Below, piece by piece: positions 34,976-43,286 of a DNA stretch of 64,000 nt. The stretch's first letter is position 1, and every line of letters begins with the position of its first letter. The notes beneath the pieces were generated by a model. That model was not told the DNA's origin, made no database searches, and saw nothing but the letters and a program-made list of their open reading frames with translations. The position numbers and the translations under genes were made by a program. The stretch covers positions 1,721,501-1,785,500 of the forward strand of contig NZ_FMHT01000003.1 of assembly GCF_900091585.1 (NCBI RefSeq), written 5' to 3'. This DNA is from Micromonospora nigra (GTDB lineage Bacteria > Actinomycetota > Actinomycetes > Mycobacteriales > Micromonosporaceae).

Positions 34976-36630
34976 CGACGACCCGACGGGGTGAAGTCAG
35001 CCGCCCGGTCAGCGGTGGCGGGCAGGACTTCCGCACCCGCCCCGCCCACCCGCTGCCGGCCGACCCGGGGCTCGCCCGCGAGCTGCTCGACGGGCTGGCC
35101 GAGGCCGTCGTCACGACCGACCCCGCCGGCATGGTGGTCCTGGTCAACGCGATGGCCGCCCGGCTGCTGCCGGAACTCGGCCCCGGCATCTCGCTGCCCG
35201 GCTGCCCGGTCCCGGCCATCGCCTCGGCCGTCGAATCCGGCGCCGACACCTTCGACGCCGAACACCGCGGACGTCGACTCCGGGGCACCCGGCGCGACCT
35301 CGCGGGCGGCCGCTCCGCCTGGTACGTGCGCGACATCACCGAGGACGTCGCCCGCACCGACGCCCTGCTCGCCGAACGCTCCCGCACCGCCTTCCTGGCT
35401 CGGGCCGGCAGCCGGCTCGGCATGTCCCTGCACCGCGACCAGACGCTGCGTGCCGCCGCCACCCTGCCGGTGCCGTACCTGGCCGACCTGGCCCTGGTGG
35501 TGCACCTGCCATCGCCGCCCGCCGAGGACGCTCCGCACTGGGTGCGGTACACCCTGGAGGACGGCGTGCCGGTCACCGGGGTCGCCGGCTGGGAGATCAC
35601 CGGCGCGGTCCCCGGCCTGGCCGAGGCACTCGCCGGCGACACCACCGGACCCTCCCCCGGGCGGGACGTGGACCTGACCGACCTGGGTGCGATCGTCCCG
35701 CCGAGCTTCGGCCGGGCCGACACCGTGCTGGTCAGGCCGATCGTCGACGCCGGCCGACCGACGGGCGCCCTGGTGCTGGTGCGTCGGGCCGGACGCGCCG
35801 GCTTCGACGGACGCGACGTCGACCTGGCCCGGGAGTTCGCCACGCGGGCCGGCGCCGCCCTGGCCACCGCCGAGCTGTACGGCGAACAGACCCATCTGGC
35901 ACGGGTGCTCCAGCACAGCCTGCTCCCCCCCGAGCTGCCCGCCGTGGCGGGCCTGACCCTGGCCGGGGGCTACCGGGCCGCCGGGGACAGCCTGCGCATC
36001 GGCGGCGACTTCTACGACGTCCGGCCCACCACCGACGGGGCCTTGTTCGTCCTCGGCGACGTGTGCGGCAAGGGCGTCGGCGCGGCGGTGCTCACCGGCC
36101 GGGTGCGCCAGTCGTTGCAGACCCTCCGCCTGGTCGAGCAGCGACCGCTGGAGCTGATGCGGCTGCTCAACCGCGCCCTGCTCGACATCCCCGACGCGGC
36201 CCGGCACAGTCAGCTCACCACCCTGCTGCTGGGTCGCCTCGACGCCGAGCCGAACGGCGGCGTCCGGGTCCGGGTGGCCGGTGGCGGCCACCCCGACCCG
36301 CTGCTGGTGCGTGCCGACGGGACCGTCGCTCCGGTGCGGGTCGGCGGGATGCCCGTCGGCACCCTGGCCGTCGCCCGCTTCGTCGAGACCGAGGTACGCC
36401 TGGAGCCCGGGGACGTGCTGCTGGCCCACACCGACGGCGTCACCGACGCGCGGGGCGGCCCCCGCGAGGCCGAACCGTTCGGTGAGGCCCGCCTCCGCCG
36501 GGCGCTGTCCTCGGGTGCCGGGCTCCCCCCGGCCGCGCTGGTGGCCCAGGTGCTGCAACTGGTCGACGAGTGGCTGGACGGCCAGGGCCACGACGACATC
36601 GCGATGCTGGCCGTGGCGGCCCGCCCGTGA
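34972..36630 (+). CDS. PAS-GAF-SpoIIE (PP2C-type) serine phosphatase
   Basis: 552 residues. A PAS-like domain spans about 25-125 ('LLDGLAEAVVTTDPAGMVVLVNAMAARLLPELG'). A GAF-like domain covers about 140-310, followed by a linker helix. The SpoIIE/PP2C phosphatase spans about 320-552: 'QHSLLPPELPAVAGLTLAGGYRAAG', 'IGGDFYDV' with Asp346, 'LGDVCGKGVGAAVLTG', 'HTDGVTDA' and 'HDDIAMLAV'. All metal Asp residues are present. Such enzymes dephosphorylate anti-anti-sigma factors in partner-switching circuits; the target is not encoded nearby. Its stop overlaps the start of the B12-binding gene. Confidence 0.92.
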   Translation: MTTTRRGEVSRPVSGGGQDFRTRPAHPLPADPGLARELLDGLAEAVVTTDPAGMVVLVNAMAARLLPELGPGISLPGCPVPAIASAVESGADTFDAEHRGRRLRGTRRDLAGGRSAWYVRDITEDVARTDALLAERSRTAFLARAGSRLGMSLHRDQTLRAAATLPVPYLADLALVVHLPSPPAEDAPHWVRYTLEDGVPVTGVAGWEITGAVPGLAEALAGDTTGPSPGRDVDLTDLGAIVPPSFGRADTVLVRPIVDAGRPTGALVLVRRAGRAGFDGRDVDLAREFATRAGAALATAELYGEQTHLARVLQHSLLPPELPAVAGLTLAGGYRAAGDSLRIGGDFYDVRPTTDGALFVLGDVCGKGVGAAVLTGRVRQSLQTLRLVEQRPLELMRLLNRALLDIPDAARHSQLTTLLLGRLDAEPNGGVRVRVAGGGHPDPLLVRADGTVAPVRVGGMPVGTLAVARFVETEVRLEPGDVLLAHTDGVTDARGGPREAEPFGEARLRRALSSGAGLPPAALVAQVLQLVDEWLDGQGHDDIAMLAVAARP

Positions 36631-37748
36631 CCCGCGTCGCCCGGTCCGGGTCCGACGGGCCGGTGGCCGCTGCCGGGGCCGGCGGCCCCGGGGCGGAGGC
36701 CGGAGGAGGGCCGGCGGCCGAGCGCGGGCCCGTGGCGGCCCCCGGCCGGGAGACGACGACCGGGGCCGTGCCGGCGGCAGCCGTCGAGGCGTACCTCGAA
36801 CACCTGGACAGGGCCGACGACAGCGGTGCGGTGCGGCTGGCGCTCGGGCTGCTCGACGCCGGCCACACCGTCGCGGACGTGCTGGTCGACCTGGTGTCCG
36901 TCGCCCAACGGGAGGTCGGGCAACGCTGGCTTACCGGCCGGTGGAGCGTCGCGCAGGAGCACGCCGCGACGCACATCGCCGAGACGGTCGTCGGCGCGGT
37001 CGCCGCGCGCACCCCGTCCCGGTCCCGCCGGGGCCACGTGGTAATGGCCTGCGTCGAGGGCGAATGGCACTCCCTCGCCGCCCGCATCGTCGCCGAGGTG
37101 GTGCGGGCCGACGGCTGGCGGGTCACCTTCCTCGGCGCCAGCGTGCCGGCCCGGCACCTGGTCTCCTTCCTGCACCAGACCGGCCCCGACGCGGTGCTGC
37201 TCAGCTGCGTGCAGCCCAGCCGGCTGGTCCGCGCGGCCCGGGTCGTCGAGGCGTGCCGGGCGGCCGGCGTGGCCGTCGTCGCGGGCGGCCCCGGCTTCGG
37301 CGCGGACGGCCGGTGGGCGCCGGCCGTCGGGGCGTACGCCTGGGGCGCCTCCGCGCGGGACGCCGCCCGGCTGCTGGTTCGGCACCCGCCCGTCGACGCG
37401 GGCGCGCCACCCACCGCCGCCACCGACGAGCACGTGGTGGTGCTGCGCCGGCGACGGGAGGTGGTGGAGGCCGCGCTGCGGGCGGTCGACCCACCGGAGC
37501 GCGAGGTCGACGCGCTGGCCACCTCCGTCGCCCACCTGGTCGACGCCCTGGCAGCGGCGCTGCGGGTGGACGACGTCGACCTGCTGCTCGACTTCACGGC
37601 GTGGCAGTCGGCAGCCATGGCCCACCGGCACGCCGGCCGGGACGTGCCGGAGGTCGTCCTTGCCACGTGCGCGGCCGTCCTGGCGGCACACCCGCGTGGC
37701 GTGGCCTTCGTGAACGCCGCCCGGCGGGCGGCACCCGGGCGGGGCTGA
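36627..37748 (+). CDS. Cobalamin-binding protein with CarH-like light-sensor motif
   Basis: 373 residues. A low-complexity Ala/Gly N-terminus (1-50) precedes a four-helix cap with W101-x9-E111-H112, the motif that shields the adenosyl ligand in CarH/LitR photoreceptors. A Rossmann-type B12 domain follows (about 135-250), where the usual lower-ligand motif reads E146-x-H148. No MerR helix-turn-helix is present. The C-terminal ~100 residues are helical ('REVDALATSVAHLVDALAAALRVDDVDLLLDFTAWQSAAMAHRH'). Its translational coupling (GTGA) to a SpoIIE phosphatase suggests it gives a light or B12 signal to that enzyme; this is inference. Confidence 0.85.
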   Translation: MTRVARSGSDGPVAAAGAGGPGAEAGGGPAAERGPVAAPGRETTTGAVPAAAVEAYLEHLDRADDSGAVRLALGLLDAGHTVADVLVDLVSVAQREVGQRWLTGRWSVAQEHAATHIAETVVGAVAARTPSRSRRGHVVMACVEGEWHSLAARIVAEVVRADGWRVTFLGASVPARHLVSFLHQTGPDAVLLSCVQPSRLVRAARVVEACRAAGVAVVAGGPGFGADGRWAPAVGAYAWGASARDAARLLVRHPPVDAGAPPTAATDEHVVVLRRRREVVEAALRAVDPPEREVDALATSVAHLVDALAAALRVDDVDLLLDFTAWQSAAMAHRHAGRDVPEVVLATCAAVLAAHPRGVAFVNAARRAAPGRG

Positions 37749-37754
37749 CCCGCG

Positions 37755-38351
37755 TCAGGCGGTGCGGACCATCGACCCGTCCGCCGTGCGGCCGGTGAAC
37801 GCCGATCCGGACGGGCGCGGCTCCGGCGCGGAGACCTCCGGGTCGGGGGCCGCGGGCCAGTCCTCCCCCGCGGGCACCAGCGACGGCAGCGGCCGGGCGT
37901 CGCGCGCGAGGGCCGCCTGGTTGAACTCCCGCAGCCCGCGCAGCAGCGCCTCGCGACCCTCGACGGTCATCCCGGACAGGATCGCGGCGAGTTGGCGTCG
38001 ACGGTCGCCGCGCAGTTCGGCCAGGAGGCGGTGGGCCTCCGGGGTCAGGTGCAGCGAGATCTCCCGCCGGTCGGTGCGCCCCGGCTCGCGTTCCAGCATG
38101 CCCGCGGCCACCAGCCGGTCACACAGCCGGCTGGCCGAGGAGAGCAGCATGTCCAGCCCGCTGGCGAGCCGGCGCAGGTTGATCCCGTCGTGCCGCTCCA
38201 CCAGCATCACCACCCGCAACTGCGCGGCGGAGACCCGGCTGGTCGTGCGCTCGCGCGCCGACTCCCAGACCGCCAGCAGGGCCCCTGCCGCGGAGTCCAG
38301 CTCGACAGCCATACTCGTCTCGGGTCCGCCGGGACCGTGCAGTTGCGCCAT
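37755..38351 (-). CDS. MarR family transcriptional regulator
   Basis: 198 residues. The winged helix-turn-helix is at about 40-110 ('SAAQLRVVMLVERHDGINLRRLASGLDMLLSSASRLCDRLVAAGMLEREPGRTDRREISLHLTPEAHRLL'), a normal MarR core with the D/R wing motif. A disordered Pro-rich tail after residue 150 is unusual. It is convergent with the B12 gene (six bases apart) and divergent from the second SpoIIE gene, which it may regulate through the 58-base shared gap. The ligand is unknown. Confidence 0.88.
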   Translation of the reverse strand: MAQLHGPGGPETSMAVELDSAAGALLAVWESARERTTSRVSAAQLRVVMLVERHDGINLRRLASGLDMLLSSASRLCDRLVAAGMLEREPGRTDRREISLHLTPEAHRLLAELRGDRRRQLAAILSGMTVEGREALLRGLREFNQAALARDARPLPSLVPAGEDWPAAPDPEVSAPEPRPSGSAFTGRTADGSMVRTA

Positions 38352-38409
38352 GGTGGCCCCGAGCGTACTCCGAATCCGACGACGTTTGGGCTTCTGATCA
38401 GGAGTGACG

Positions 38410-39540
38410 ATGGGTGAGCTGGTGGAGCGGGTGCGACGGGCCCTGACCGATGCGCCCCCCGGGCTCCTGCCGGCCCGCGTCGCCGAACTCCTGCGGGAGG
38501 CGCACGGCGTCGGGTTCACCGACCTGCTCCAGGTCGACTACCGGCTGGCGGCCCTGCTGCCGCTGGCCGGTGGCGACCCGGTGATCGACCCGGGCGCCCC
38601 GGAGTGGCGCTGCTTCGACACGCAGGCGCCGGTCCACGACGACGGGACGGCGTACCTGCCGGTGTCGATGCGCGGCGAGCGCCGGGGGGTGCTGCGGGCC
38701 GGCCCGGTGGCCGACGACCCGGCCCTGCTGGCCGAGTTGGCGGAGATCGCCAGGACGCTGGCCCACGAGGTGTCCGCGGTGGACGCCGGCACGGACGTCT
38801 ACCGGAGGGCGTGCCGCAGCCGGCGACTCACCCTCGCGGCCGAGATGCAGTGGGAGATGCTGCCGGGCCGCAGCCGGGACCGTCCCTCGTTCAGCCTCGC
38901 GGGGCAGCTCGAACCGGCGTACGCCGTACGCGGGGACAGCTTCGACTGGTCGGACGACGACGACCGGCTCTGGGTCACCACGATCAACGGCATGGGCGAG
39001 GGGGTGGCCGCCTCCATGCTCACCACACTGGCCACCTGCGCCCTGCGCAACGCCCGACGGGCCGGTCTGTCCCTGGCGGACCAGGCCGCCCTGGCCGACC
39101 AGGCGGTCTTCGACCTGCACCGGGGCCGGCAGTACCTGGCGACGCTGCTGGTGGAACTGGATCTGCGCACCGGGGTGCTCAGCGTCGTCGACGCGGGCTC
39201 CCCCCGGCTGGTGCTGCTGCGCGACGGCGAGGTCTGCGACCAGCCGCTGGAGGAGCAGTTCCCGCTCGGCATGTTCGAGGCGACCGACTACCACGAGCAG
39301 CGCGTCGAGCTGCGGCGCGGCGACCGCCTGTTCATGCTCAGCGACGGGGTGGTCGAGGCGACCGGGCAGGACGTGCGCTACGGCGAGACGATGCTGGAGA
39401 ACTTCCTGCGCCGTACCGCCTCGCAGGCCCCGCTGGATGCCGTCCGGTCCCTCCTCGGCGACCTGCGCACCTTCGTCTCCGGCGAGCTGGCCGACGACGC
39501 GGTCGTGGTGTGCCTGGACTGGAACGGGCCACAGCCCTGA
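38410..39540 (+). CDS. SpoIIE-type phosphatase with altered metal-site motifs
   Basis: 376 residues. An N-terminal sensory region (about 1-135, GAF-like) is followed by a SpoIIE fold. Compared with the usual blocks, GDFYD reads GDSFDW (Asp176, Asp179) and the second block DVxGHG reads NGMGEG (Asn193 instead of Asp). The third block 'LSDGVVEA' and the last, 'LADDAVVVCLD', are kept. Loss of one metal Asp may lower or abolish catalysis. AGGAG precedes ATG 38410; an in-frame GTG at 38404 is also possible. Divergent from MarR. Confidence 0.88.
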   Translation: MGELVERVRRALTDAPPGLLPARVAELLREAHGVGFTDLLQVDYRLAALLPLAGGDPVIDPGAPEWRCFDTQAPVHDDGTAYLPVSMRGERRGVLRAGPVADDPALLAELAEIARTLAHEVSAVDAGTDVYRRACRSRRLTLAAEMQWEMLPGRSRDRPSFSLAGQLEPAYAVRGDSFDWSDDDDRLWVTTINGMGEGVAASMLTTLATCALRNARRAGLSLADQAALADQAVFDLHRGRQYLATLLVELDLRTGVLSVVDAGSPRLVLLRDGEVCDQPLEEQFPLGMFEATDYHEQRVELRRGDRLFMLSDGVVEATGQDVRYGETMLENFLRRTASQAPLDAVRSLLGDLRTFVSGELADDAVVVCLDWNGPQP

Positions 39541-39548
39541 GGGGTCAG

Positions 39549-41033
39549 TCAGTACGCGCCCCGCCCCCGCAGCACCGCGCCGAAGGTCTTCCACAGGATC
39601 GTCAGGTCGGCCGCCAGCGACCAGTTCTCCACGTAGTACAGGTCGAGCCGGATGCCGTCCTCCCAGCTCAGGTCGGACCGGCCGCTGACCTGCCAGAGAC
39701 CCGTCATGCCGGGCTTGACCAGCAACCGGCGGGCCACGTCGCCGTCGTAGCGGGCCACCTCCGACGGAAGCGGTGGCCGCGGCCCGACGAGACTCATCTG
39801 GCCCAGCAGCACGTTGGCGAGCTGGGGCAGCTCGTCGAGTGACCACTTGCGCAGCAGCCGGCCCACCCGGGTCACCCGCGGGTCGTCGCGCATCTTGAAC
39901 ATCAGGCCGTCGGTCTCGTTGCGGGCGGTCAGCTCGGCCAGCAGGGCGTCGGCGTTCACCACCATGGTGCGGAACTTGAACACGCCGAACTCCCGGCCGC
40001 CCTGCCCCACCCGGGTCTGCCGGAACAGCACGGGCCCCCGGGAGTCGAGCTTGACGGCCAGGGCGATGACGATCAGCACCGGCAGGGCGAGGGCCAGGGC
40101 GACGAACGACACCGAGCGGTCCACGAAGCCCTTGACCAGCTTCCGTGCGCCACGGAACTCGGGCGCCTCGACGTGGATGAGCGGCAGGCCGGCCACCGGC
40201 CGGGTGTGGATGCGCGGGCCGGCCACGTCGGTCAGCGCCGGGGCCACCACCAGGTCGATGCCCGTTCCCTCCAACTGCCAGCCCAGCCGGCGCAGCCGGG
40301 TCGCGGTCAGCTCGCCGGAGGCGGTGACGGCGACCGTGTCCGCGCCGATCGCGTCGGCTGCTTCGGGGATGCCCCGGAAGGACCCGACCACGGGCACGTC
40401 GCCGAGGTGTTGGGCGACGGGGGCCAGCAGGGCGTCGGGGATGCAGGCACCGACCACCTGGTAGCCCGCGTACGGCTCGCGGCGCAGCGTGTGCACCAGC
40501 TCCAGCACGTGGGCGGTGTCGCCCACCACGAGGACCCGGCGGGACCAGCCGGTGCCCCGGGAACGGGACCGGTGCAGCCGCTTGCGGGCGGCGAACCGGG
40601 CACCCTCCAACCCGAGCATGCCCACCGCGCAGGAGATGCCGAGGAAGCCCCGGGAGACGCCGACGTCGGCGATGTAACCGGCGATGGCGATACCGCCGGC
40701 GAGGCGCAGGCTGGCCATGCTCACCCGCCGGTACTCGTCGGCACCGTAGCCGACGACCCGGTCGTCGTAGCAGCGCAGGGCCTTGAGGGAGACCAGCCAG
40801 GCGAGCACCAGCGCGGGGGCCACCAGCACGTACGGGATCCGGGATCCGCTCGGCGCGGCTCCGCCGAAGCGGGCCGCGTAGCCGACGAGCACCGCCACCG
40901 TCAGGACGCTGGCGTCCAGCACGACCAGGGACCGGATGTAGGAGCGCTGGTTGGTGCGGGCACCGGCGCCCCGTGGCGCGCCGCCCGGTGGGGTCGACGT
41001 CCTCGCGGGGGTCAACAGCGTAGCCGAGGTCAC
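39549..41033 (-). CDS. Polyprenyl-phosphate sugar-1-phosphate transferase (exopolysaccharide initiation)
   Basis: 494 residues. Four N-terminal membrane helices and a CoA-binding-like domain ('RRVLVVGDTAHVLELVHTLRREPYAGYQVVGACIP') precede a fifth helix and the C-terminal sugar transferase domain: 'VKLDSRGPVLFRQTRVGQGGREFGVFKFRTMV', 'LRKWSLDELPQLANVLLGQMSLVGPRPPLPSEV', 'VKPGMTGLWQVSGRSDLSWEDGIRLDLYYVENWSL'. It transfers hexose-1-phosphate to undecaprenyl phosphate at the membrane. No polymer cluster is adjacent, so the product is unknown. GTG 41033 follows GGGAGGG; upstream in-frame starts lack coding character. Confidence 0.92.
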   Translation of the reverse strand: MTSATLLTPARTSTPPGGAPRGAGARTNQRSYIRSLVVLDASVLTVAVLVGYAARFGGAAPSGSRIPYVLVAPALVLAWLVSLKALRCYDDRVVGYGADEYRRVSMASLRLAGGIAIAGYIADVGVSRGFLGISCAVGMLGLEGARFAARKRLHRSRSRGTGWSRRVLVVGDTAHVLELVHTLRREPYAGYQVVGACIPDALLAPVAQHLGDVPVVGSFRGIPEAADAIGADTVAVTASGELTATRLRRLGWQLEGTGIDLVVAPALTDVAGPRIHTRPVAGLPLIHVEAPEFRGARKLVKGFVDRSVSFVALALALPVLIVIALAVKLDSRGPVLFRQTRVGQGGREFGVFKFRTMVVNADALLAELTARNETDGLMFKMRDDPRVTRVGRLLRKWSLDELPQLANVLLGQMSLVGPRPPLPSEVARYDGDVARRLLVKPGMTGLWQVSGRSDLSWEDGIRLDLYYVENWSLAADLTILWKTFGAVLRGRGAY

Positions 41034-41187
41034 CGGCCCTCCCAGTTCGCTCGCCGACAGCCCCGGACGGTGATCCGCCCGGATCGCGGACCGGCTCCCG
41101 GGGCACCAGGACATCCTGCCCCGACAACCATGGTGGCCGATTGCTTCCGACGCATTGCCGTCAGTTTTCCCGACTGCGGCCACATCC

Positions 41188-41233
41188 GGAAAGGGCCCCC
41201 CGTACCGGTTTCGACGGCACGAGGGGCCCTTCC
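41188..41233. terminator. Hairpin after the VWA-protein gene
   Basis: GGAAAGGGCCCC (41188-41199) and GGGGCCCTTCC (41223-41233) pair with one bulged A around a 23-base loop. The hairpin lies directly after the stop of the minus-strand gene and isolates it from the sugar transferase gene downstream. Confidence 0.65.
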
Positions 41234-41246
41234 GCTGATCGTCAGA

Positions 41247-43022
41247 TCAGGACGGGGCCTTCCGCTGGGCGATGGCCCGCAGGTAGATGTCCGTGATCTT
41301 GGTCGGGTCGGTCGCGATGAACGCGCCCTCGTTGCCGGCCGCCTTGGTGATGGCGTCCAGCTCGGCCTTGTCCACCTCGGTGCCGACGCCGATCATGATC
41401 AGCTGAATCGGCTGCTCCGGGTCCCTCAGCCGCTCCAACTCGGTGAGCAGGCCCTGCCGGGAGATGCCGTCGGCGTCCTCGTTCTTGCCGTCCGTGAACA
41501 GCACGATCGAGTTGACCTTGCCGGGCTCCCACTGGTTGAGCACTTCCTTGTAGGCGGCGAGCACCGTGTCGTACAGGCCGGTGTCGCCGCTGGAGGACCG
41601 GATCGTGTCGAGACCCCGCTCCAGCGTGCCGCGCTGCCGCGACACCGGCCCGATCGGCACGACCTGCTGGTAGTCGCGGGAGCCCACCAGGTTGGTGGAG
41701 AAGGTCCACAGGCCGATCGACCAGGAGTCGTCGGTCAACGTCAGGCCACGCCGGGCCGCCTCGACGGTGACCTGCTGACGGGTGGCCCCGTTGGCGGTCG
41801 GGACGGCGGCCTTCATCGAGCCGGACACGTCGATGATGCAGAGCATCCGGCCCGACCGGGTGGCGATCGACCAGCTCGACACGGTCCGCTCGACCGCGAT
41901 GGGGTCGAGCCCACCCGCCGCGACGCCGCCCTGGACCGACGGCGTGACCGAGGCGTCGCCACCGGCCGGGCTGGGCGCGCCCTGCGGGGCGCTGAAACCC
42001 GAGCCCCAGTTGCCGTCGGGAGCGCGCAGGGACTGCGCTGCCAGCCGGTCCTTGAACGCGGCGGTGGTCAGCACCTCGTACAGCACCCGGGCCGCCGACG
42101 CCTTCGTCGGCTCGATGCCGGGCAGCACCGCGTACGGGTAGTCCAGCGGCATCGGCGCGGGCTTCAGGTACAGGGCGGCCAGCGGCACGGGGGGCTTACG
42201 GCCGTTGTACTGGATCACGTCCTCCTCGGACAACGCCGCCGCGCCGAGGGAGTTGGCGATCGTGGTGGCGTCCGGGGCGGTGGGGAACTTGGCCAGCAGA
42301 TCCTGCCGCAGCGCCGAACTCTCGGCCGCCAGCGCCCGCAGCGCACCGATCCGGTTCTGGTCCGCCTGCTCGCCGCCCGCGCCCGCGGCCGCGGTGGTCA
42401 GCGACAGCAGACCCGACAGACCGGCCGCGTCCCGGGTCGGCTCGACGATGCCGGTCTTGACCGGGCGGTCCTTGGTGACCTGCGCGAGCAGGTCGGTCCA
42501 CTGGAGTTCCTTCTGCGGCCAGCCGATGCGGGTGGCGATCGGCTCCGGCATGGCGACGACCACCGGGCTCATCGCGATCGAGTTGCCGTTGCCCGGTTCG
42601 AAGGCGGCGGCACCGCCGGTCTTGAGCCGCAGCAGCCAGGTCGACGAGTCCGGAACCCAGACGTCGGGGCTCACCGCGGTGCCGCTGGCCTGCCCGACGC
42701 CGGCCAGGCTCGCGCCGTGCTTGGCGGCCACCACGGCGGCGACCTCGACCGGGTTGGCGGCGGTGACGGTCACGTCGATGCAGGTGTCGCCCACCGCCGC
42801 GCCATCCTGCTCCCACTGCTCGGCGGCGCCCTCCACGGCGGGCGCGAGCTCGTTCGCCACCGCGACGGACAGCTCGATACGACCCGAGCAGTTGGAACCG
42901 GCCAGCTGTTGATAGCCGAACCAGCCACCGACGGTGACGACGAGGACGCCGACCGACACAGCGGCGGCGGCACCCTGGATGTTTGAGCGCATACGATGGC
43001 GGCCTGCAGACACGCTGACCAT
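41247..43022 (-). CDS. Membrane-anchored binding-protein-like/VWA domain protein
   Basis: 591 residues. One membrane helix lies at about 18-40 ('GAAAAVSVGVLVVTVGGWFGYQQL'), so the rest is extracellular. Residues ~45-330 resemble a solute-binding protein of the ModA/extracellular type ('SVAVANELAPAVEGAAEQWEQ', 'SPDVWVPDSSTWLLRL'). Residues ~390-585 are a von Willebrand A domain with MIDAS 'IIDVSGSMK' and 'LFTDGKNED'. Actinobacterial proteins of this two-domain type are common, but their role is unknown. A metal-dependent adhesion role is possible. ATG 43022 is preceded by GGAAG. Confidence 0.85.
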   Translation of the reverse strand: MVSVSAGRHRMRSNIQGAAAAVSVGVLVVTVGGWFGYQQLAGSNCSGRIELSVAVANELAPAVEGAAEQWEQDGAAVGDTCIDVTVTAANPVEVAAVVAAKHGASLAGVGQASGTAVSPDVWVPDSSTWLLRLKTGGAAAFEPGNGNSIAMSPVVVAMPEPIATRIGWPQKELQWTDLLAQVTKDRPVKTGIVEPTRDAAGLSGLLSLTTAAAGAGGEQADQNRIGALRALAAESSALRQDLLAKFPTAPDATTIANSLGAAALSEEDVIQYNGRKPPVPLAALYLKPAPMPLDYPYAVLPGIEPTKASAARVLYEVLTTAAFKDRLAAQSLRAPDGNWGSGFSAPQGAPSPAGGDASVTPSVQGGVAAGGLDPIAVERTVSSWSIATRSGRMLCIIDVSGSMKAAVPTANGATRQQVTVEAARRGLTLTDDSWSIGLWTFSTNLVGSRDYQQVVPIGPVSRQRGTLERGLDTIRSSSGDTGLYDTVLAAYKEVLNQWEPGKVNSIVLFTDGKNEDADGISRQGLLTELERLRDPEQPIQLIMIGVGTEVDKAELDAITKAAGNEGAFIATDPTKITDIYLRAIAQRKAPS

Positions 43023-43063
43023 CTTCCGTATCCAGGAGGTCAGCTGCCACGGCCGTTCGGACG

Positions 43064-43106
43064 AAAGTTACTGAGGAGCAACACTTGATCTCCATTTCGT
43101 AACTTT
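43064..43106. promoter_or_regulatory. Dyad upstream of the VWA-protein gene
   Basis: AAAGTTAC (43064-43071) and GTAACTTT (43099-43106) form an 8-base inverted repeat with a 27-base spacer in a locally AT-richer stretch 40 bases before the gene. It could be a dyad operator or paired sigma-factor/regulator boxes. No known consensus is recognised. Confidence 0.4.
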
Positions 43107-43180
43107 GGGTAATCAGTCCACGTCACCGCGTTCCGCTACGCAGGGTGCACGGCCCCCGCACCCCCGGCCCCGGTCCGCCG

Positions 43181-43226
43181 GGGCGCTCGGGGCCCGCCCG
43201 GGCCGGGCGCTCGGGGCCCGCCCGGG
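43181..43226. repeat. 22-bp direct repeat
   Basis: GGGCGCTCGGGGCCCGCCCG... begins at 43181 and again at 43205 (22 bases, period 24), with a partial third copy near 43244-43257. It lies in the gap between the lactonase and VWA genes. No function is apparent. Confidence 0.65.
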
Positions 43227-43286
43227 GCCGTCAGGGCCGCCGGGGCTCGGGGCCCGACGAAACCGCCGGGGCGCGCGGCCCGACGG

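Noticed and set aside
33901..36591. An 896-codon minus-strand frame across the ROK and SpoIIE genes
   Set aside because: No domain, and antisense to conserved proteins.
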